Shown here: in pieces, positions 29,841 to 40,331 of the stretch | Numbering within the stretch: position 1 is the stretch's first letter | Layout: each line of letters opens with the position of its first letter | Source: Leclercia adecarboxylata | GTDB taxonomy: Bacteria; Pseudomonadota; Gammaproteobacteria; Enterobacterales; Enterobacteriaceae | Assembly: GCF_006171285.1 (NCBI RefSeq) | Contig: NZ_CP040889.1 | Span: 5,048,862 to 5,112,861 of the forward strand | Direction: 5' to 3' | Length of the DNA stretch: 64,000 nt | Notes under the pieces: model-generated | The model's input: only the letters and a program-made list of their open reading frames with translations | Database searches by the model: none | What the model was told of the DNA's origin: nothing | Program-made: the position numbers and the translations under genes

Positions 29841-30514
29841 TTCCACGCTACGGTGTTTCGTAAATAAACCGGCTCGGCTTTCTCCACCGCCACGGTTTTA
29901 CCTGCCGCCAGCATCTGACAGGCAATAGGGAGCATATCTTCAGCCGCCGGCAGCAGCACGTTGCCGTCGACCAGGGCCAGACCGCTGTCGTTTGCCATAT
30001 CCGGCCACGCCGGCCAGCCGGTGCCGACCGTCGCCCATTCACCGGAAAGCTGCTTCATGCGCTCGCCTGCCGCTTGCGGCGTAAGCACGGCTTCGCTCTC
30101 TTCACCGTGCCAGACGCCCTGCTCGTCGCGGGTATATTCCGCCCAGTAGACTTCGCCCATGCGGGCATCGATGGCCGCCAGCACGCGGGTCGCGCCGGTA
30201 TTGCGCCATGCGCCCTGGGCCATGGTCGCCAGGGTCGAAACGCCGATCATCGGCAGTTCGGCACCCAGCGCCAGCCCCTGGGCAATGCCGATGCCAATGC
30301 GCACGCCGGTAAAGCTGCCCGGGCCGCGGCCATAGGCCAGCGCGTCGAGATCGGTAAGGGAGGTATTGCCCTCGGTGAGGATCATCTTCACCAGGGGCAG
30401 GATCCGTTGGGTGTGTTCCCGGGGGCACTCTTCGAAATGCGCACAGGTCGTGCCGTCATTCCACAGGGCAACAGAGCAGGCCTCTGTCGCGGTATCGATA
30501 GCCAGAATTCGCAT
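29819..30514 (-). CDS. tsaB: tRNA t6A biosynthesis protein TsaB
   Basis: TsaB is the scaffold partner of TsaD and TsaE, which make N6-threonylcarbamoyladenosine at position 37 of ANN-decoding tRNAs. The 231-residue protein has an ASKHA fold: the N-terminus [18 protein letters not shown], then [19 protein letters not shown]. The catalytic metal site of TsaD is absent, as expected for TsaB. The gene lies 66 bp after yoaA on the same strand, and its 3' end probably contains the yeaY promoter. It is essential in E. coli. Confidence 0.96.
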   Translation of the reverse strand: MRILAIDTATEACSVALWNDGTTCAHFEECPREHTQRILPLVKMILTEGNTSLTDLDALAYGRGPGSFTGVRIGIGIAQGLALGAELPMIGVSTLATMAQGAWRNTGATRVLAAIDARMGEVYWAEYTRDEQGVWHGEESEAVLTPQAAGERMKQLSGEWATVGTGWPAWPDMANDSGLALVDGNVLLPAAEDMLPIACQMLAAGKTVAVEKAEPVYLRNTVAWKKLPGRE

Positions 30515-30580
30515 GTGTTGTCGCGCTCTCGCAGTGGTCAGTCACAAAAAGGCGCGCATTTTAGCACACCCATCAATAAA

Positions 30581-32491
30581 TTACTGCGCCTGCGGCGCGG
30601 CAAGGAAACGCACCGCGCGATCGATATCCCGGGTGCGCGGTGCCGGAGGCAGGCTGGCAATAAAGGTGGCGCCGTAAGGGCGCATCACCAGGCGGTTATC
30701 GCAGATCACCAGCACCCCACGATCGTCCACGTCGCGGATCAGACGCCCTACCCCCTGCTTGAGGGTAATCACCGCATCGGGAAGCTGTACCTCATCAAAG
30801 GGATCGCCCCCGCGCAGGCGGCAGTCTTCCATGCGCGCCTTCAGCAGCGGATCGTCCGGAGAGGTAAAGGGCAGTTTGTCGATGATCACCAGCGACAGCG
30901 CGTCGCCGCGCACGTCCACCCCTTCCCAGAAGCTGCTGGTCGCCACCAGCAGGGCATTGCCCGCCGTGACAAACTGCTGCAGCAGCTGGCCTTTACTGGT
31001 TTCACCCTGCAGCAGCACCGGCAGGGTCATGGTGGCGCGGAACTGCTCCGCCAGGTCACGCATCATCGCGTGGGAGGTGCAGAGCATAAAGCAGCGGCCG
31101 TTGTTGGCCTCAATCATCGGCTTGAGCATCGCCGCCAGATGACGGGCGGCGCCGGGCTGATTGGGCAGCGGCAGGTTGCGCGGCACGCAAAGCAGCGCCT
31201 GGGTAGCGTAATCAAACGGGCTCGGCAGCAGCAGGGATTTGGCCTGCTCAATCCCCAGGCGTTCGGTGAAGTGGTGCAGATCGTCATTTACCGACAGCGT
31301 GGCGGAGGTGAAGATCCAGCTGCCCGGTTTTTGCACCATCACCTCTTTAAACTTATCGGCCACGGTGAGCGGCGTCAGGGCGAGGGTGAAGTGGCGCGAG
31401 TTGCATTCGTACCAATAGCTGTAGCCCGGCTGGTTAAACTCTTTCAGCCGTTTCAGGCGCGCGCGGTAGAGCGTGGCGCGTTCAAAAGCGGCATCGAGCA
31501 GCGCAGAGCGGCCGAGGGACAGCTTCGCCACGTCGTAGCAGAGCTCCAGGGCGTCATCGAGCAGCAGCAGCGCCCGCTGAATATGCTGATCGGCCAGCAG
31601 TTCGCGCAGATTGCCACGAAAGCCCGGATCCCCCAGCTGCATGCGGAAATCCTGGGTGCTTTGCGCCAGGCGGTCGGCGCACTTCTGCAACTGCTGGGTA
31701 TCTTTCAGTTCGGTGCGGTAGGCGATGGTGAAATCTTTCGCCAGATCCAGCAGCTGGCGGCTGGAGAGCGACTGGCCAAAATACTGGCTGGCAATATCGG
31801 GGAGCTGATGGGCTTCGTCGAAAATCAGCACTTCCGCTTCGGGGATCAGTTCGCCAAAACCGCTCTCTTTCACCACCATATCCGCCAGGAACAGGTGATG
31901 GTTGACCACCACCACGTCGGCATCCATCGCCGTTTTACGCGCTTTCACCACAAAGCAGTCTTTGTAGAGCGGGCAGTCGCTGCCCAGACAGTTGTCGTTG
32001 GTGCTGGTGACCAGCGGCCAGGCGGGCGAGTCTTCGGCCACGCTGGCGCAGGTGCTGATATCGCCATCCAGAGTTTGGTTGGCCCAGCTGCGCAGGATGA
32101 TGACGTCGCTGAGGGTCTGCACCGGCAGATCGCCGCCCGCCAGCGCCTGCTGTTCGAGCCGCTCAAGGCAGAGATAGTTAGAGCGCCCTTTCAGCAGGGC
32201 CAGACGGCCTTTGTACTTGAGGGCTTTGGCGACGGTGGGCAGATCGCGGCTGTAAAGCTGATCCTGCAGCGCTTTCGAACCGGTGGAGATGATCACCTTC
32301 TTTTTAGCCCGCAGCGCCGGTGCGAGATAGGCGTAAGTTTTACCGGTGCCGGTACCCGCCTCGACCACCAGCGGCTTAGCGCTGTCGATGGCATCGGCGA
32401 CCGCGTGCGCCATCTGGCGCTGCGGCTCGCGCGGCTTAAAGCCTGGAATTGCCTTTGCTAACTGTCCGTCTGCTGCGAAATCGTCTGCCAC
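30581..32491 (-). CDS. yoaA: DinG-family Fe-S DNA helicase YoaA
   Basis: YoaA is an XPD/DinG-like superfamily-2 helicase. In E. coli it pairs with the clamp-loader subunit HolC (chi) and helps resolve stalled replication. The 636-residue protein shows Walker A EAGTGTGKTYAYL, the Fe-S cluster region with cysteines in CASVAEDS...NCLGSDCPLYKDC, the DEAH box (IFDEAHQLPD), and C-terminal motifs including SFWEGVDVRGD and QGVGRLIR. The gene is transcribed toward tsaB and diverges from yoaB. Confidence 0.95.
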   Translation of the reverse strand: MADDFAADGQLAKAIPGFKPREPQRQMAHAVADAIDSAKPLVVEAGTGTGKTYAYLAPALRAKKKVIISTGSKALQDQLYSRDLPTVAKALKYKGRLALLKGRSNYLCLERLEQQALAGGDLPVQTLSDVIILRSWANQTLDGDISTCASVAEDSPAWPLVTSTNDNCLGSDCPLYKDCFVVKARKTAMDADVVVVNHHLFLADMVVKESGFGELIPEAEVLIFDEAHQLPDIASQYFGQSLSSRQLLDLAKDFTIAYRTELKDTQQLQKCADRLAQSTQDFRMQLGDPGFRGNLRELLADQHIQRALLLLDDALELCYDVAKLSLGRSALLDAAFERATLYRARLKRLKEFNQPGYSYWYECNSRHFTLALTPLTVADKFKEVMVQKPGSWIFTSATLSVNDDLHHFTERLGIEQAKSLLLPSPFDYATQALLCVPRNLPLPNQPGAARHLAAMLKPMIEANNGRCFMLCTSHAMMRDLAEQFRATMTLPVLLQGETSKGQLLQQFVTAGNALLVATSSFWEGVDVRGDALSLVIIDKLPFTSPDDPLLKARMEDCRLRGGDPFDEVQLPDAVITLKQGVGRLIRDVDDRGVLVICDNRLVMRPYGATFIASLPPAPRTRDIDRAVRFLAAPQAQ

Positions 32492-32617
32492 TCTGCCCCC
32501 TGTATTTTTGCACAGGGGATTATGTCAGGCCGCTGCCCCTCGCGCCAGTCGATAGTGACGCAGGCAAAACAATATGGCAGTCTTGCCCGCGAAACTCACA
32601 ATAACGAGGAAACGTGT

Positions 32618-32962
32618 ATGACAATTGTGCGCATTGATGCCGAAGCCCGCTGGTCAGATGTGGTGATCCACAATCAGACCCTGTACTACACCGGCGTGCC
32701 GGCGAACCTGGATGCCGACGCTTACGAGCAGACGGCCAATACCCTGGCGCAGATTGACGCGGTGCTGAAGAAACAGGGCAGCGACAAATCCCGCATTCTG
32801 GATGCGACCATTTTCCTTGCCAGTAAAGAGGATTTTGCGGCGATGAACAAAGCCTGGGATGAGTGGGTCGTGGCAGGTCACGCGCCTGTACGCTGCACGG
32901 TACAGGCGACGCTGATGAAGCCGCAGTATAAGGTTGAGATTAAGATTATCGCTGCGGTGTAA
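32618..32962 (+). CDS. yoaB: RidA-family protein YoaB
   Basis: The product is 114 residues from the ATG at 32618 (MTIVRIDAEARWSDVV), with GAGGAAA upstream. The RidA/YjgF trimer fold is evident, and the C-terminal signature APVRCTVQATL carries the conserved Arg that binds carboxylates. RidA proteins hydrolyse reactive imine and enamine intermediates; the substrate of YoaB is not established. The longer open frame upstream (from 32522) is not part of the family. It is convergent with yoaH, 6 bp apart. Confidence 0.93.
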   Translation: MTIVRIDAEARWSDVVIHNQTLYYTGVPANLDADAYEQTANTLAQIDAVLKKQGSDKSRILDATIFLASKEDFAAMNKAWDEWVVAGHAPVRCTVQATLMKPQYKVEIKIIAAV

Positions 32963-32968
32963 GAGGGG

Positions 32969-33151
32969 TTACTCCTCTTCGTCATCCTCAAAACGCGCCA
33001 CGATCCGCTCGCCGGTATGGGTGGCGCGAAGCTCTTCAGCCACCTGGGAAATCGCCTGTCCGCTGCTCATCCCCTGGGACATCAGCTCCTGAATGCGCTC
33101 GACGGCCTTTTGCTGCTGCTCGTGGCTCAGTGAAGGTAAACCTGCAAACAT
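32969..33151 (-). CDS. yoaH: UPF0181 small protein YoaH
   Basis: The 60-residue product starts at the ATG at 33151 ([34 protein letters not shown]) and ends in the acidic tail FEDDEEE. It matches E. coli YoaH (59 residues) over its length. It is soluble, mostly helical and of unknown function. It diverges from pabB with about 60 bp between starts. Confidence 0.92.
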
Positions 33152-33212
33152 CGTCAACTCCTGCTAAATTATCAGCGCTAATTATTTCACGCTGCCCGGT
33201 AGTCTACCACCC

Positions 33213-34565
33213 ATGAACTCGTTATCCCCCACTGTTTTGACATTACCCTGGCGTCCTGACGCCGCAGAATTCTGGTTTGCCCCCCTGAGCCATCTGCCGT
33301 GGGCAATGCTGCTGCACTCGGGCCATGCGGATCACCCTTACAGCCGCTTTGATATTCTGGTGGCCGACCCGCGCACCACCCTGGTCACGCAGGGCACAGA
33401 TACATTGATTAACGGCGCGTCCTCGGATGCCTGTCCGCTGAGCCTGCTCCAGCAGGCCATTGACGAGATGGGCCTGCCCTGCACGCCAGACCCGGATCTG
33501 CCCTTCCAGGGCGGCGCGCTGGGGTTGTTTGGCTACGATCTGGGCCGCCGCTTCGAGCAGTTGCCGGACATAGCCGAGCGCGATATCGACCTGGCGGACA
33601 TGGCGGTGGGCCTGTACGACTGGGCGGTCGTCGTTGATCATCACAAACAGCGGGTGTCGCTGGTGTGTCATGGCGATGTTGCAGCGCGTCTGGCCTGGCT
33701 GGAAGCACAGCGAACGCCTGCGAACCTGTCCGCGTTCCGGCTGACCTCCGGCTGGCAGGCCAATATGACCGCAGCGGAGTACAACGACAAATTTGACCGC
33801 GTGCAGGCCTTCCTGCACAGCGGGGACTGCTATCAGGTGAACCTGGCCCAGCGTTTCCAGGCGCATTACGAGGGCGATGAGTGGCAGGCATTTACCCGGT
33901 TGAACGCCAACAACCGCGCCCCGTTCAGCGCCTTTTTGCGCCTCGACGAGGGGGCTGTTCTGAGCCTCTCCCCGGAGCGTTTTATTCACCTGGCGGAAGG
34001 CACCATCCAGACTCGCCCGATTAAAGGCACGCTGCCGCGACTGGCGGATGCCGGGGCCGACCGCCAGCAGGCTGAGAAACTCGCCGCCTCGCCGAAGGAC
34101 AGAGCGGAAAACCTGATGATCGTCGACCTGATGCGCAATGACATTGGCCGGGTGGCGGAGCCGGGAAGCGTGCGGGTGCCGGAGCTGTTCGTGGTGGAGC
34201 CCTTCCCTGCCGTACATCATCTGGTGAGCACCATTACCGCCCGCCTGCCATCGACCAGGACGGCGTGCGATCTTCTGCGCGCCGCCTTCCCCGGCGGGTC
34301 GATCACCGGCGCGCCAAAAGTGCGGGCGATGGAAATTATCGACGAGCTGGAGCCCCATCGCCGTAACGCCTGGTGCGGCAGCATCGGCTATATCAGCCTG
34401 TGCGGCGGCATGGATACCAGCATCACCATTCGCACCCTGACGGCGGTGGCCGGAGAGATTTACTGTTCCGCAGGCGGCGGGATCGTGGCGGACAGCCGGG
34501 CCGCGGCGGAGTATCAGGAAACCTTTGATAAAGTGAATCGTATTCTGCAACAACTGGAGAGTTAA
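33213..34565 (+). CDS. pabB: Aminodeoxychorismate synthase component I
   Basis: PabB with PabA converts chorismate and glutamine to 4-amino-4-deoxychorismate on the way to p-aminobenzoate and folate. The 450-residue protein (E. coli 453) has the chorismate-utilising-enzyme C-terminal half. The catalytic Lys is in RPIKGTLPR; other motifs are DRAENLMIVDLMRNDIGRV and the GGSITGAPKVRAMEIIDELEP signature. The N-terminal domain includes GALGLFGYDLGRRFE. Only 3 bp separate it from nudL, so the two are likely co-transcribed. Confidence 0.96.
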   Translation: MNSLSPTVLTLPWRPDAAEFWFAPLSHLPWAMLLHSGHADHPYSRFDILVADPRTTLVTQGTDTLINGASSDACPLSLLQQAIDEMGLPCTPDPDLPFQGGALGLFGYDLGRRFEQLPDIAERDIDLADMAVGLYDWAVVVDHHKQRVSLVCHGDVAARLAWLEAQRTPANLSAFRLTSGWQANMTAAEYNDKFDRVQAFLHSGDCYQVNLAQRFQAHYEGDEWQAFTRLNANNRAPFSAFLRLDEGAVLSLSPERFIHLAEGTIQTRPIKGTLPRLADAGADRQQAEKLAASPKDRAENLMIVDLMRNDIGRVAEPGSVRVPELFVVEPFPAVHHLVSTITARLPSTRTACDLLRAAFPGGSITGAPKVRAMEIIDELEPHRRNAWCGSIGYISLCGGMDTSITIRTLTAVAGEIYCSAGGGIVADSRAAAEYQETFDKVNRILQQLES

Positions 34566-34568
34566 CTG

Positions 34569-35147
34569 GTGGATACCCACGACCTGACCCTGGACAATTT
34601 TTTATCGCGTTTTCAGCTTTTGCGCCCGCAGGTGAACAAAACCGCGCTGAACCAGCGTCAGGCGGCGGTACTGATCCCGGTGGTACGCCGGGCGCAGCCT
34701 GGCCTGCTGCTGACCCGCCGCTCTGCCCGGTTGCGTAAACACGCCGGTCAGGTGGCGTTTCCCGGCGGGGCGGTAGACAGCACCGATGCCTCGTTAATTG
34801 CCGCCGCCCTGCGCGAGGCCGAGGAGGAGGTGGCAATCCCGCCGCACAAGGTCGAGGTGATTGGCGTCCTGCCGCCGGTGGACAGCGTGACCGGTTTTCA
34901 GGTGACGCCAGTGGTGGGCATTATTCCGCCGGATCTGCACTATCACGCCAGCGTCGACGAAGTGGAATCGGTCTTTGAAATGCCGCTGGCGGAAGCCCTG
35001 CGCCTGGGCCGTTATCATCCGCTGGATATTCAACGTCGTGGTCACGATCACCGGGTGTGGCTCTCCTGGTATCAGCATTATTTTGTCTGGGGCATGACGG
35101 CGGGAATTATTCGTGAGCTGGCGCTGCAGATCGGCCTGAAACCTTGA
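34569..35147 (+). CDS. nudL: Nudix hydrolase NudL (putative CoA pyrophosphatase)
   Basis: The product is 192 residues from the GTG at 34569, immediately after the pabB stop. The Nudix box is visible as [28 protein letters not shown], with the catalytic REAEEEV core. The upstream UPF0035 motif [21 protein letters not shown] marks the CoA/NUDT7-like group, which cleaves coenzyme A and related dinucleotides. The E. coli protein is poorly characterised biochemically. It probably depends on the pabB promoter. Confidence 0.93.
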   Translation: MDTHDLTLDNFLSRFQLLRPQVNKTALNQRQAAVLIPVVRRAQPGLLLTRRSARLRKHAGQVAFPGGAVDSTDASLIAAALREAEEEVAIPPHKVEVIGVLPPVDSVTGFQVTPVVGIIPPDLHYHASVDEVESVFEMPLAEALRLGRYHPLDIQRRGHDHRVWLSWYQHYFVWGMTAGIIRELALQIGLKP

Positions 35148-35330
35148 CTATACTTTACATTCGCCCTTTTTTTGCGCCTTTGAGATCTTCCTCCCGCTAT
35201 TAGTTTATCCGGCGTTAACCATTAGTTTAATTCATGTGAATAGTTAAGCTGACGACAGGGTTCCCTCTTACACTATGCGAAGTTATTACATCGTTACTGG
35301 AAACCCGGTAACCCTGTCAGGAGTGTTAAA

Positions 35331-36695
35331 GTGATTAGTATATTCGACATGTTCAAAGTGGGGATTGGTCCCTCTTCTTCCCACACTGTAGGGCCGATGA
35401 AGGCCGGTAAACAGTTCGTCGATGACCTGGTCGAAAAAGGATTACTGGATAGCGTTACCCGCGTGGCCGTCGACGTTTACGGTTCACTGTCGCTCACGGG
35501 TAAAGGCCACCACACCGATATCGCCATTATTATGGGTCTGGCCGGGAATATGCCGGACACCGTAGATATTGACGCCATTCCGGCGTTTATCCGCGACGTG
35601 GAAACGCGCGGTCGTCTGCTGCTGGCGAATGGCCGGCAGGAAGTGGATTTCCCGCAGGATGACGGCATGCGTTTTCGCAGCGACAACCTCTCGTTGCATG
35701 AAAACGGGATGCAGATCCACGCCTTCAGCGGCGAGAAAGTGGTCTACAGCAAAACCTATTACTCCATCGGCGGCGGCTTTATCGTCGACGAAGAGCATTT
35801 CGGCCAGGACGTAACGGGCGATGTGAAGGTGCCTTACCCGTTCAAATCGGCAACTGAGATGCTGAATTACTGCAAAGAGACCGGCCTGTCCCTTTCAGGC
35901 ATGGTGATGCAGAACGAGCTGGCGCTGCACAGCAAGAAAGAGATTGAAGACTATTTCGCCAACGTTTGGCAGACCATGCGCGCCTGTATCGATCGCGGCA
36001 TCAACACCGAAGGCGTGCTGCCGGGTCCGCTGCGCGTGCCGCGTCGCGCCTCTGCCCTGCGCCGCATGCTGGTCACAACGGACAAATACTCCAACGATCC
36101 GATGAACGTGATCGACTGGGTTAACATGTTTGCCCTGGCGGTGAACGAAGAGAACGCCGCCGGTGGCCGCGTGGTGACTGCCCCGACGAACGGCGCCTGC
36201 GGGATCGTTCCGGCGGTGCTGGCCTACTACGATCACTTTATCGAATCGGTGAGCCCGGATATTTATATTCGCTACTTCCTCGCCGCGGGCGCGGTCGGTG
36301 CGCTGTATAAGATGAACGCCTCTATTTCCGGCGCTGAAGTCGGCTGTCAGGGTGAAGTCGGCGTGGCATGTTCCATGGCGGCGGCCGGTCTGGCTGAGCT
36401 GCTGGGCGCCAGCCCGGAGCAGGTTTGTGTGGCCGCAGAGATCGGCATGGAACACAACCTCGGTCTGACCTGCGACCCGGTCGCTGGCCAGGTTCAGGTG
36501 CCGTGCATCGAGCGTAACGCCATTGCCTCGGTGAAAGCGATTAACGCCTCACGCATGGCGATGCGCCGCACCAGCGAACCGCGCGTCTCGCTGGATAAGG
36601 TCATCGAAACCATGTACGAAACCGGTAAAGACATGAACGCCAAATACCGCGAAACCTCCCGCGGCGGCCTGGCCATTAAGGTGCAGTGCGACTAA
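35331..36695 (+). CDS. sdaA: L-serine ammonia-lyase 1 (L-serine deaminase I)
   Basis: SdaA deaminates L-serine to pyruvate using an oxygen-sensitive [4Fe-4S] cluster. The GTG at 35331 with CAGGAG upstream gives 454 residues, as in E. coli. The N-terminal beta domain starts [23 protein letters not shown]. The alpha domain includes [13 protein letters not shown] and the cluster cysteines in [13 protein letters not shown] and [15 protein letters not shown]. It is monocistronic, ending at a hairpin at 36739. In E. coli it is repressed by Lrp; I cannot place Lrp sites in the 183-bp leader. Confidence 0.97.
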   Translation: MISIFDMFKVGIGPSSSHTVGPMKAGKQFVDDLVEKGLLDSVTRVAVDVYGSLSLTGKGHHTDIAIIMGLAGNMPDTVDIDAIPAFIRDVETRGRLLLANGRQEVDFPQDDGMRFRSDNLSLHENGMQIHAFSGEKVVYSKTYYSIGGGFIVDEEHFGQDVTGDVKVPYPFKSATEMLNYCKETGLSLSGMVMQNELALHSKKEIEDYFANVWQTMRACIDRGINTEGVLPGPLRVPRRASALRRMLVTTDKYSNDPMNVIDWVNMFALAVNEENAAGGRVVTAPTNGACGIVPAVLAYYDHFIESVSPDIYIRYFLAAGAVGALYKMNASISGAEVGCQGEVGVACSMAAAGLAELLGASPEQVCVAAEIGMEHNLGLTCDPVAGQVQVPCIERNAIASVKAINASRMAMRRTSEPRVSLDKVIETMYETGKDMNAKYRETSRGGLAIKVQCD

Positions 36696-36738
36696 GCCTC
36701 TGAAAGCGCTTCTGCGACTTTCGTCTCTCATGCTTTTT

Positions 36739-36769
36739 TCGCCCATCTGATACGGATGGGCGAATTTTA
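36739..36769 (+). terminator. Terminator after sdaA
   Basis: TTCGCCCATC and GATGGGCGAA pair in a 10-bp stem with a 7-base loop, followed by TTTTAT. Confidence 0.8.
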
Positions 36770-36859
36770 TCGACTTTTCTCGTTACCTGAAATAATGCCT
36801 ACTACAATAGCCAGGTTGCCACGGGCACTCACGCCAGTGGCTCTTCGGGTGGCCGTGGC

Positions 36860-38452
36860 ATGCAAACAGCTCACAGGATAATTAAAAATTATCGCCGCAA
36901 ACGGATAATCGTCTGCCTTGTGCTGTCACTTTCTACCGTCGTTTGCACGCTCATTATTGGCTTTATTTCACAGCGCAATGTAAACCATCAATCCACCGTT
37001 GCCTTTGTCTCCCACGCTGTCGACACCCTAGACAAGATCCTCCAGCCGCTGGAAACCGGGCGCGACGTGGTGCAACCGCTGATTGGCCTGCCCTGCGTGG
37101 AGGTCAATTTTTTACTGCGCAAACAGGCCGCCACTCTGCAAACCGTCCGCTCGATCGGCCTGATTAAGGACGGCGTGCTTTACTGCTCAAGCATGTTCGG
37201 CAATCGCGATCTTCCCATCAGCCAGTTCCAGCCCCAGCTCCCCTCTTCGCAGCCTTTACTGCTGCTTACCGCCGATCAGCCTTTTTTGCAGGGTAATCCG
37301 GTGCTGATCCAGTGGTATCCGCTGCCCGGCAAAAGTGAAGACGGGGTGATTGAGATTGTGAATATCGAGCTTATCGCCAGGCTGCTGCTGGAGCCCCAGA
37401 TGCCGATTATCAGCGACGTTAATCTTACCGTGGGCGATAAGCATCTGAATCATGAGCGCCAGCTCACGGATTCGCTGGTATTCGGCGATGACGACAACAT
37501 CTACCAGCAGGCCTCAACTAACTTTCCTTTCACCATCACCGTTAACGGCCCGGGGCTCACCGCGCTGGCGCTGAAAACGCTGCCGTCACAGCTGCCGCTG
37601 GCGGTGATCTTCAGCATGCTGGTGGGGTATATCGCCTGGCTTGCCACCGCCAGTCGCATGAGCTTTACCCGGGAGATCAACTTTGGTCTGGCGTCCGGTG
37701 AGTTTGAGCTTTTCTGCCAGCCGCTGATCGATGCGAAAAAACAGGATTGCATCGGCGTGGAAATTCTTCTGCGCTGGAACAATCCGCGCCAGGGGTGGAT
37801 CGCCCCGGATATCTTTATCCCGCTGGCGGAGGAGCATAACCTGATTGTGCCCCTCACCCGCTACGTGCTCATCGAAACCGTCCGGCATCTGGCGATGTTC
37901 CCTACCGCACCGGGCTTTCATATTGGGATCAACGTGGCCGCCAGCCATTTTCGCGGCGGCGAGCTCCTTCACGACCTGAACCGCGTCTGGTTCAGCGCCG
38001 AGCCCGCGCAGCAGCTGGTCATTGAATTAACCGAGCGCGATACGCTGATGGAGATGGATTTCAACATGGTGGAGGAGCTGCATCAGAAAGGGGTGAAACT
38101 GGCGATTGACGATTTTGGTACCGGCAGCAGTTCGCTCTCGTGGCTGGAGAAGCTCAATCCCGAGGTGCTGAAAATTGATAAATCCTTTACGGCCGCCATC
38201 GGCACTGACGCCGTCAACTCGACGGTGACGGACATTATTATTGCCCTGGCTCAGCGTCTGGATATTGAACTGGTGGCTGAAGGGGTGGAAACCAGCGATC
38301 AGGCGAGTCATCTGCGCCTGCACGGCGTGAATATACTGCAGGGGTTCTTGTACGCGCGGCCCATGCCGCTGCGGGATTTCCCGCAATGGCTGGCGGAGAG
38401 TTCACCTCCGCCAGCCTCTCACAACGGCGATATGATGCCGTCGATATCCTGA
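36860..38452 (+). CDS. pdeD: CSS-motif cyclic-di-GMP phosphodiesterase
   Basis: PdeD (YoaD) hydrolyses c-di-GMP to pGpG. The 530-residue product has a membrane helix at about 14-35, a periplasmic CSS domain with the redox cysteines in LPCVEVNF and LYCSSMFG, a second helix near residue 250, then a cytoplasmic EAL domain. Catalytic features are the Glu in GVEILLRW (EIL in place of EAL), the Asn in INVAASHF, ELTER, the Asp pair in LAIDDFGTG, the Lys in LKIDKSF, and Glu in VAEGVET. The set is complete, so the enzyme is probably active. The stop codon abuts that of convergent yoaE. YcgR in this window responds to the same second messenger. Confidence 0.94.
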   Translation: MQTAHRIIKNYRRKRIIVCLVLSLSTVVCTLIIGFISQRNVNHQSTVAFVSHAVDTLDKILQPLETGRDVVQPLIGLPCVEVNFLLRKQAATLQTVRSIGLIKDGVLYCSSMFGNRDLPISQFQPQLPSSQPLLLLTADQPFLQGNPVLIQWYPLPGKSEDGVIEIVNIELIARLLLEPQMPIISDVNLTVGDKHLNHERQLTDSLVFGDDDNIYQQASTNFPFTITVNGPGLTALALKTLPSQLPLAVIFSMLVGYIAWLATASRMSFTREINFGLASGEFELFCQPLIDAKKQDCIGVEILLRWNNPRQGWIAPDIFIPLAEEHNLIVPLTRYVLIETVRHLAMFPTAPGFHIGINVAASHFRGGELLHDLNRVWFSAEPAQQLVIELTERDTLMEMDFNMVEELHQKGVKLAIDDFGTGSSSLSWLEKLNPEVLKIDKSFTAAIGTDAVNSTVTDIIIALAQRLDIELVAEGVETSDQASHLRLHGVNILQGFLYARPMPLRDFPQWLAESSPPPASHNGDMMPSIS

Positions 38453-40012
38453 TTACTCTTCTTCGTCGTGGGCGGACTGCTCTTTAACAATGCGCACCAG
38501 GTCAACGCGGTAATCATTGGCGGTCACGATCGTTATCTTCAGCGGCGGTAATTCCAGTACATCACCCATACGCGGGATCTGACCGTTTACAGCAATCACC
38601 AGGCCGGCAACCGTCGCGATATCTTCATCATGGTTGGTGAGGTGTTCCAGCCCCAGGGTATGCTGCAGCGCGTGCAGATCCGTGGTCCCTTTCACCAGCC
38701 AGCCATCGTTATCGTTGATGATTTCCGGCGTTTCGTCGGCATCCGGGAACTCACCGGCGATGGCTTCCAGCACGTCAAGCGGGGTTACGAGACCCTGCAC
38801 CACGCCAAACTCGTTGGTGACGATAACAAAGCTGCCGCGGGCACGGCGCAGCACGCCAAGCAGGTTGATCGGGTCGAGCGTTTCCGGTACCACGATAGCA
38901 GGCGACGCGGCGGCAATGGCTTCAACGTTTGCACCCTCTTCCAGCGCCACCAGCATCTCCTTCGCACGCACCACGCCGATAATCTCATCCAGTTCACCGC
39001 GACACACCGGGAACAGGCTGTGCGGGGAGGAGAGCAGCTGCTGGCGAATTTCCGACACGCTCAGGCTGGCATCAACCCAGCTGATTTCACCGCGCGGAGT
39101 CATAATGCCGCGCAGGGAGCGCGAGGCCAGCGACAGCACGCCGTTGATCATATAGCGCTCTTCTTCAACGAAGGCACCTTCCGGCACCGGCACAGGGACA
39201 TGGTTTTCGCTGTCCTGCTGCGCTTTGGCTTCGCGGCGGCCACCCATCAGACGCAGAATCGCATCAGCGGTACGGGCACGCAGTGGCTGGTTCGACTGCT
39301 GGCGAATAAAGTTGCGACGGGCAATCTGGTTAAACATCTCTATAATGATGGAGAAACCAATTGCGGCGTACAGATAGCCTTTCGGAATATGGAAGCCGAA
39401 ACCTTCTGCAACCAGGCTCAGACCGATCATCAACAGGAAGCTCAGACAGAGCACCACGACGGTCGGATGCTGGTTGACGAATCGAGTCAATGGTTTCGAG
39501 GCGAGCAGCATCACCGCCATCGCAATGATCACAGCAGCCATCATCACCGGCAGGTGGTTAACCATACCGACGGCGGTAATCACCGCGTCGAGGGAGAAGA
39601 CGGCGTCCAGCACCACGATTTGCAGTACCACCACCCAGAAGCTGGCGTAGCCTTTGCCGTGTCCATCATCATGCTGGCGGTTTTCCAGCCGTTCATGGAG
39701 TTCGGTTGTGGCCTTGAACAACAGGAATATACCCCCCAGCAGCATGATCAGGTCACGCCCTGAGAAGGTGAAGTCGAAAGCGGTGAACAGAGGTTGCGTA
39801 AGCGTAACCATCCACGAGATCACCGACAGCAGCGCAAGACGCATAATCAGCGCCAGCGACAGACCGATTAAACGTGCTTTATCACGTTGTTTAGGCGGAA
39901 GTTTATCCGCAAGGATAGCGATAAACACCAGGTTATCGATGCCGAGAACGATCTCAAGCACCACCAGCGTGAGCAATCCTACCCAGATTTGCGGGTCCAT
40001 TAAGAATTCCAT
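38453..40012 (-). CDS. yoaE: TerC-family membrane protein with CBS and CorC/HlyC domains
   Basis: The 519-residue protein (E. coli 518) has an N-terminal TerC domain of about seven membrane segments (ETYPE-like acidic region [18 protein letters not shown] and [14 protein letters not shown]), two CBS domains (about 300-425) and a C-terminal transporter-associated CorC_HlyC domain ([20 protein letters not shown]). TerC relatives act in metal homeostasis, notably manganese efflux or metalation, and CBS domains bind adenosyl ligands. The role of YoaE is not established. A long leader (40013-40208) with short ORFs precedes it. Confidence 0.92.
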   Translation of the reverse strand: MEFLMDPQIWVGLLTLVVLEIVLGIDNLVFIAILADKLPPKQRDKARLIGLSLALIMRLALLSVISWMVTLTQPLFTAFDFTFSGRDLIMLLGGIFLLFKATTELHERLENRQHDDGHGKGYASFWVVVLQIVVLDAVFSLDAVITAVGMVNHLPVMMAAVIIAMAVMLLASKPLTRFVNQHPTVVVLCLSFLLMIGLSLVAEGFGFHIPKGYLYAAIGFSIIIEMFNQIARRNFIRQQSNQPLRARTADAILRLMGGRREAKAQQDSENHVPVPVPEGAFVEEERYMINGVLSLASRSLRGIMTPRGEISWVDASLSVSEIRQQLLSSPHSLFPVCRGELDEIIGVVRAKEMLVALEEGANVEAIAAASPAIVVPETLDPINLLGVLRRARGSFVIVTNEFGVVQGLVTPLDVLEAIAGEFPDADETPEIINDNDGWLVKGTTDLHALQHTLGLEHLTNHDEDIATVAGLVIAVNGQIPRMGDVLELPPLKITIVTANDYRVDLVRIVKEQSAHDEEE

Positions 40013-40106
40013 GACAAGCTCCTGCTAAAGGAATGGCAAAACGGCGCCGCGAAAGATGCGGGCGAAGCGGTAAAAGACGTAAACAGTGAGTGGCGCGAAT
40101 CGCCGA

Positions 40107-40208
40107 TTAAGCTGGCCAGAGCTGGCCGGGTGTGTGACTGGCGTCGGTGACGGTCCATACAGTGGGCTGCTGCCCAATACTCCTGACAATTAAACGGATG
40201 GTAAACAT
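40107..40208 (-). CDS. Candidate leader ORF upstream of yoaE (33 codons)
   Basis: An ATG at 40208, with AGGT seven bases upstream, opens a 33-residue frame (MFTIRLIVRSIGQQPTVWTV...) ending 94 bp before yoaE. A second frame overlaps it, from a TTG at 40177 with AGGAG close by to 40025 (50 residues), ending 12 bp before yoaE. An upstream ORF named yoaL has been reported at this place in E. coli, but I cannot confirm that either frame is its counterpart. A leader peptide or structured RNA controlling yoaE is possible. Confidence 0.35.
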   Translation of the reverse strand: MFTIRLIVRSIGQQPTVWTVTDASHTPGQLWPA

Positions 40209-40331
40209 ATCAGAGACCTGTGCTTTTTGGCAAAGATTTACTTTCCTTTGCAAACAGATGTTTCAGGGCTTTTTTTGATCACAGAAATATCTCATCTGCT
40301 TAGGCTAAATTACGGATCTTCATCACATAAA

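Noticed and set aside
30074..32461. A 795-codon plus-strand frame across tsaB and yoaA
   Set aside because: It is the antisense of two well-recognised conserved genes and crosses their intergenic gap. The composition is that of a shadow frame.
36860..38452. Degenerate EAL domain, because the motif reads EIL
   Set aside because: The catalytic Glu is kept and all other metal and catalytic residues are visible. The second position of the motif tolerates V, I or A.
40265..40290. CRP site upstream of manX (TTGATCACA)
   Set aside because: Only the right half-site is good and the left half is a T run, so I do not call it, although CRP activates manXYZ in E. coli.
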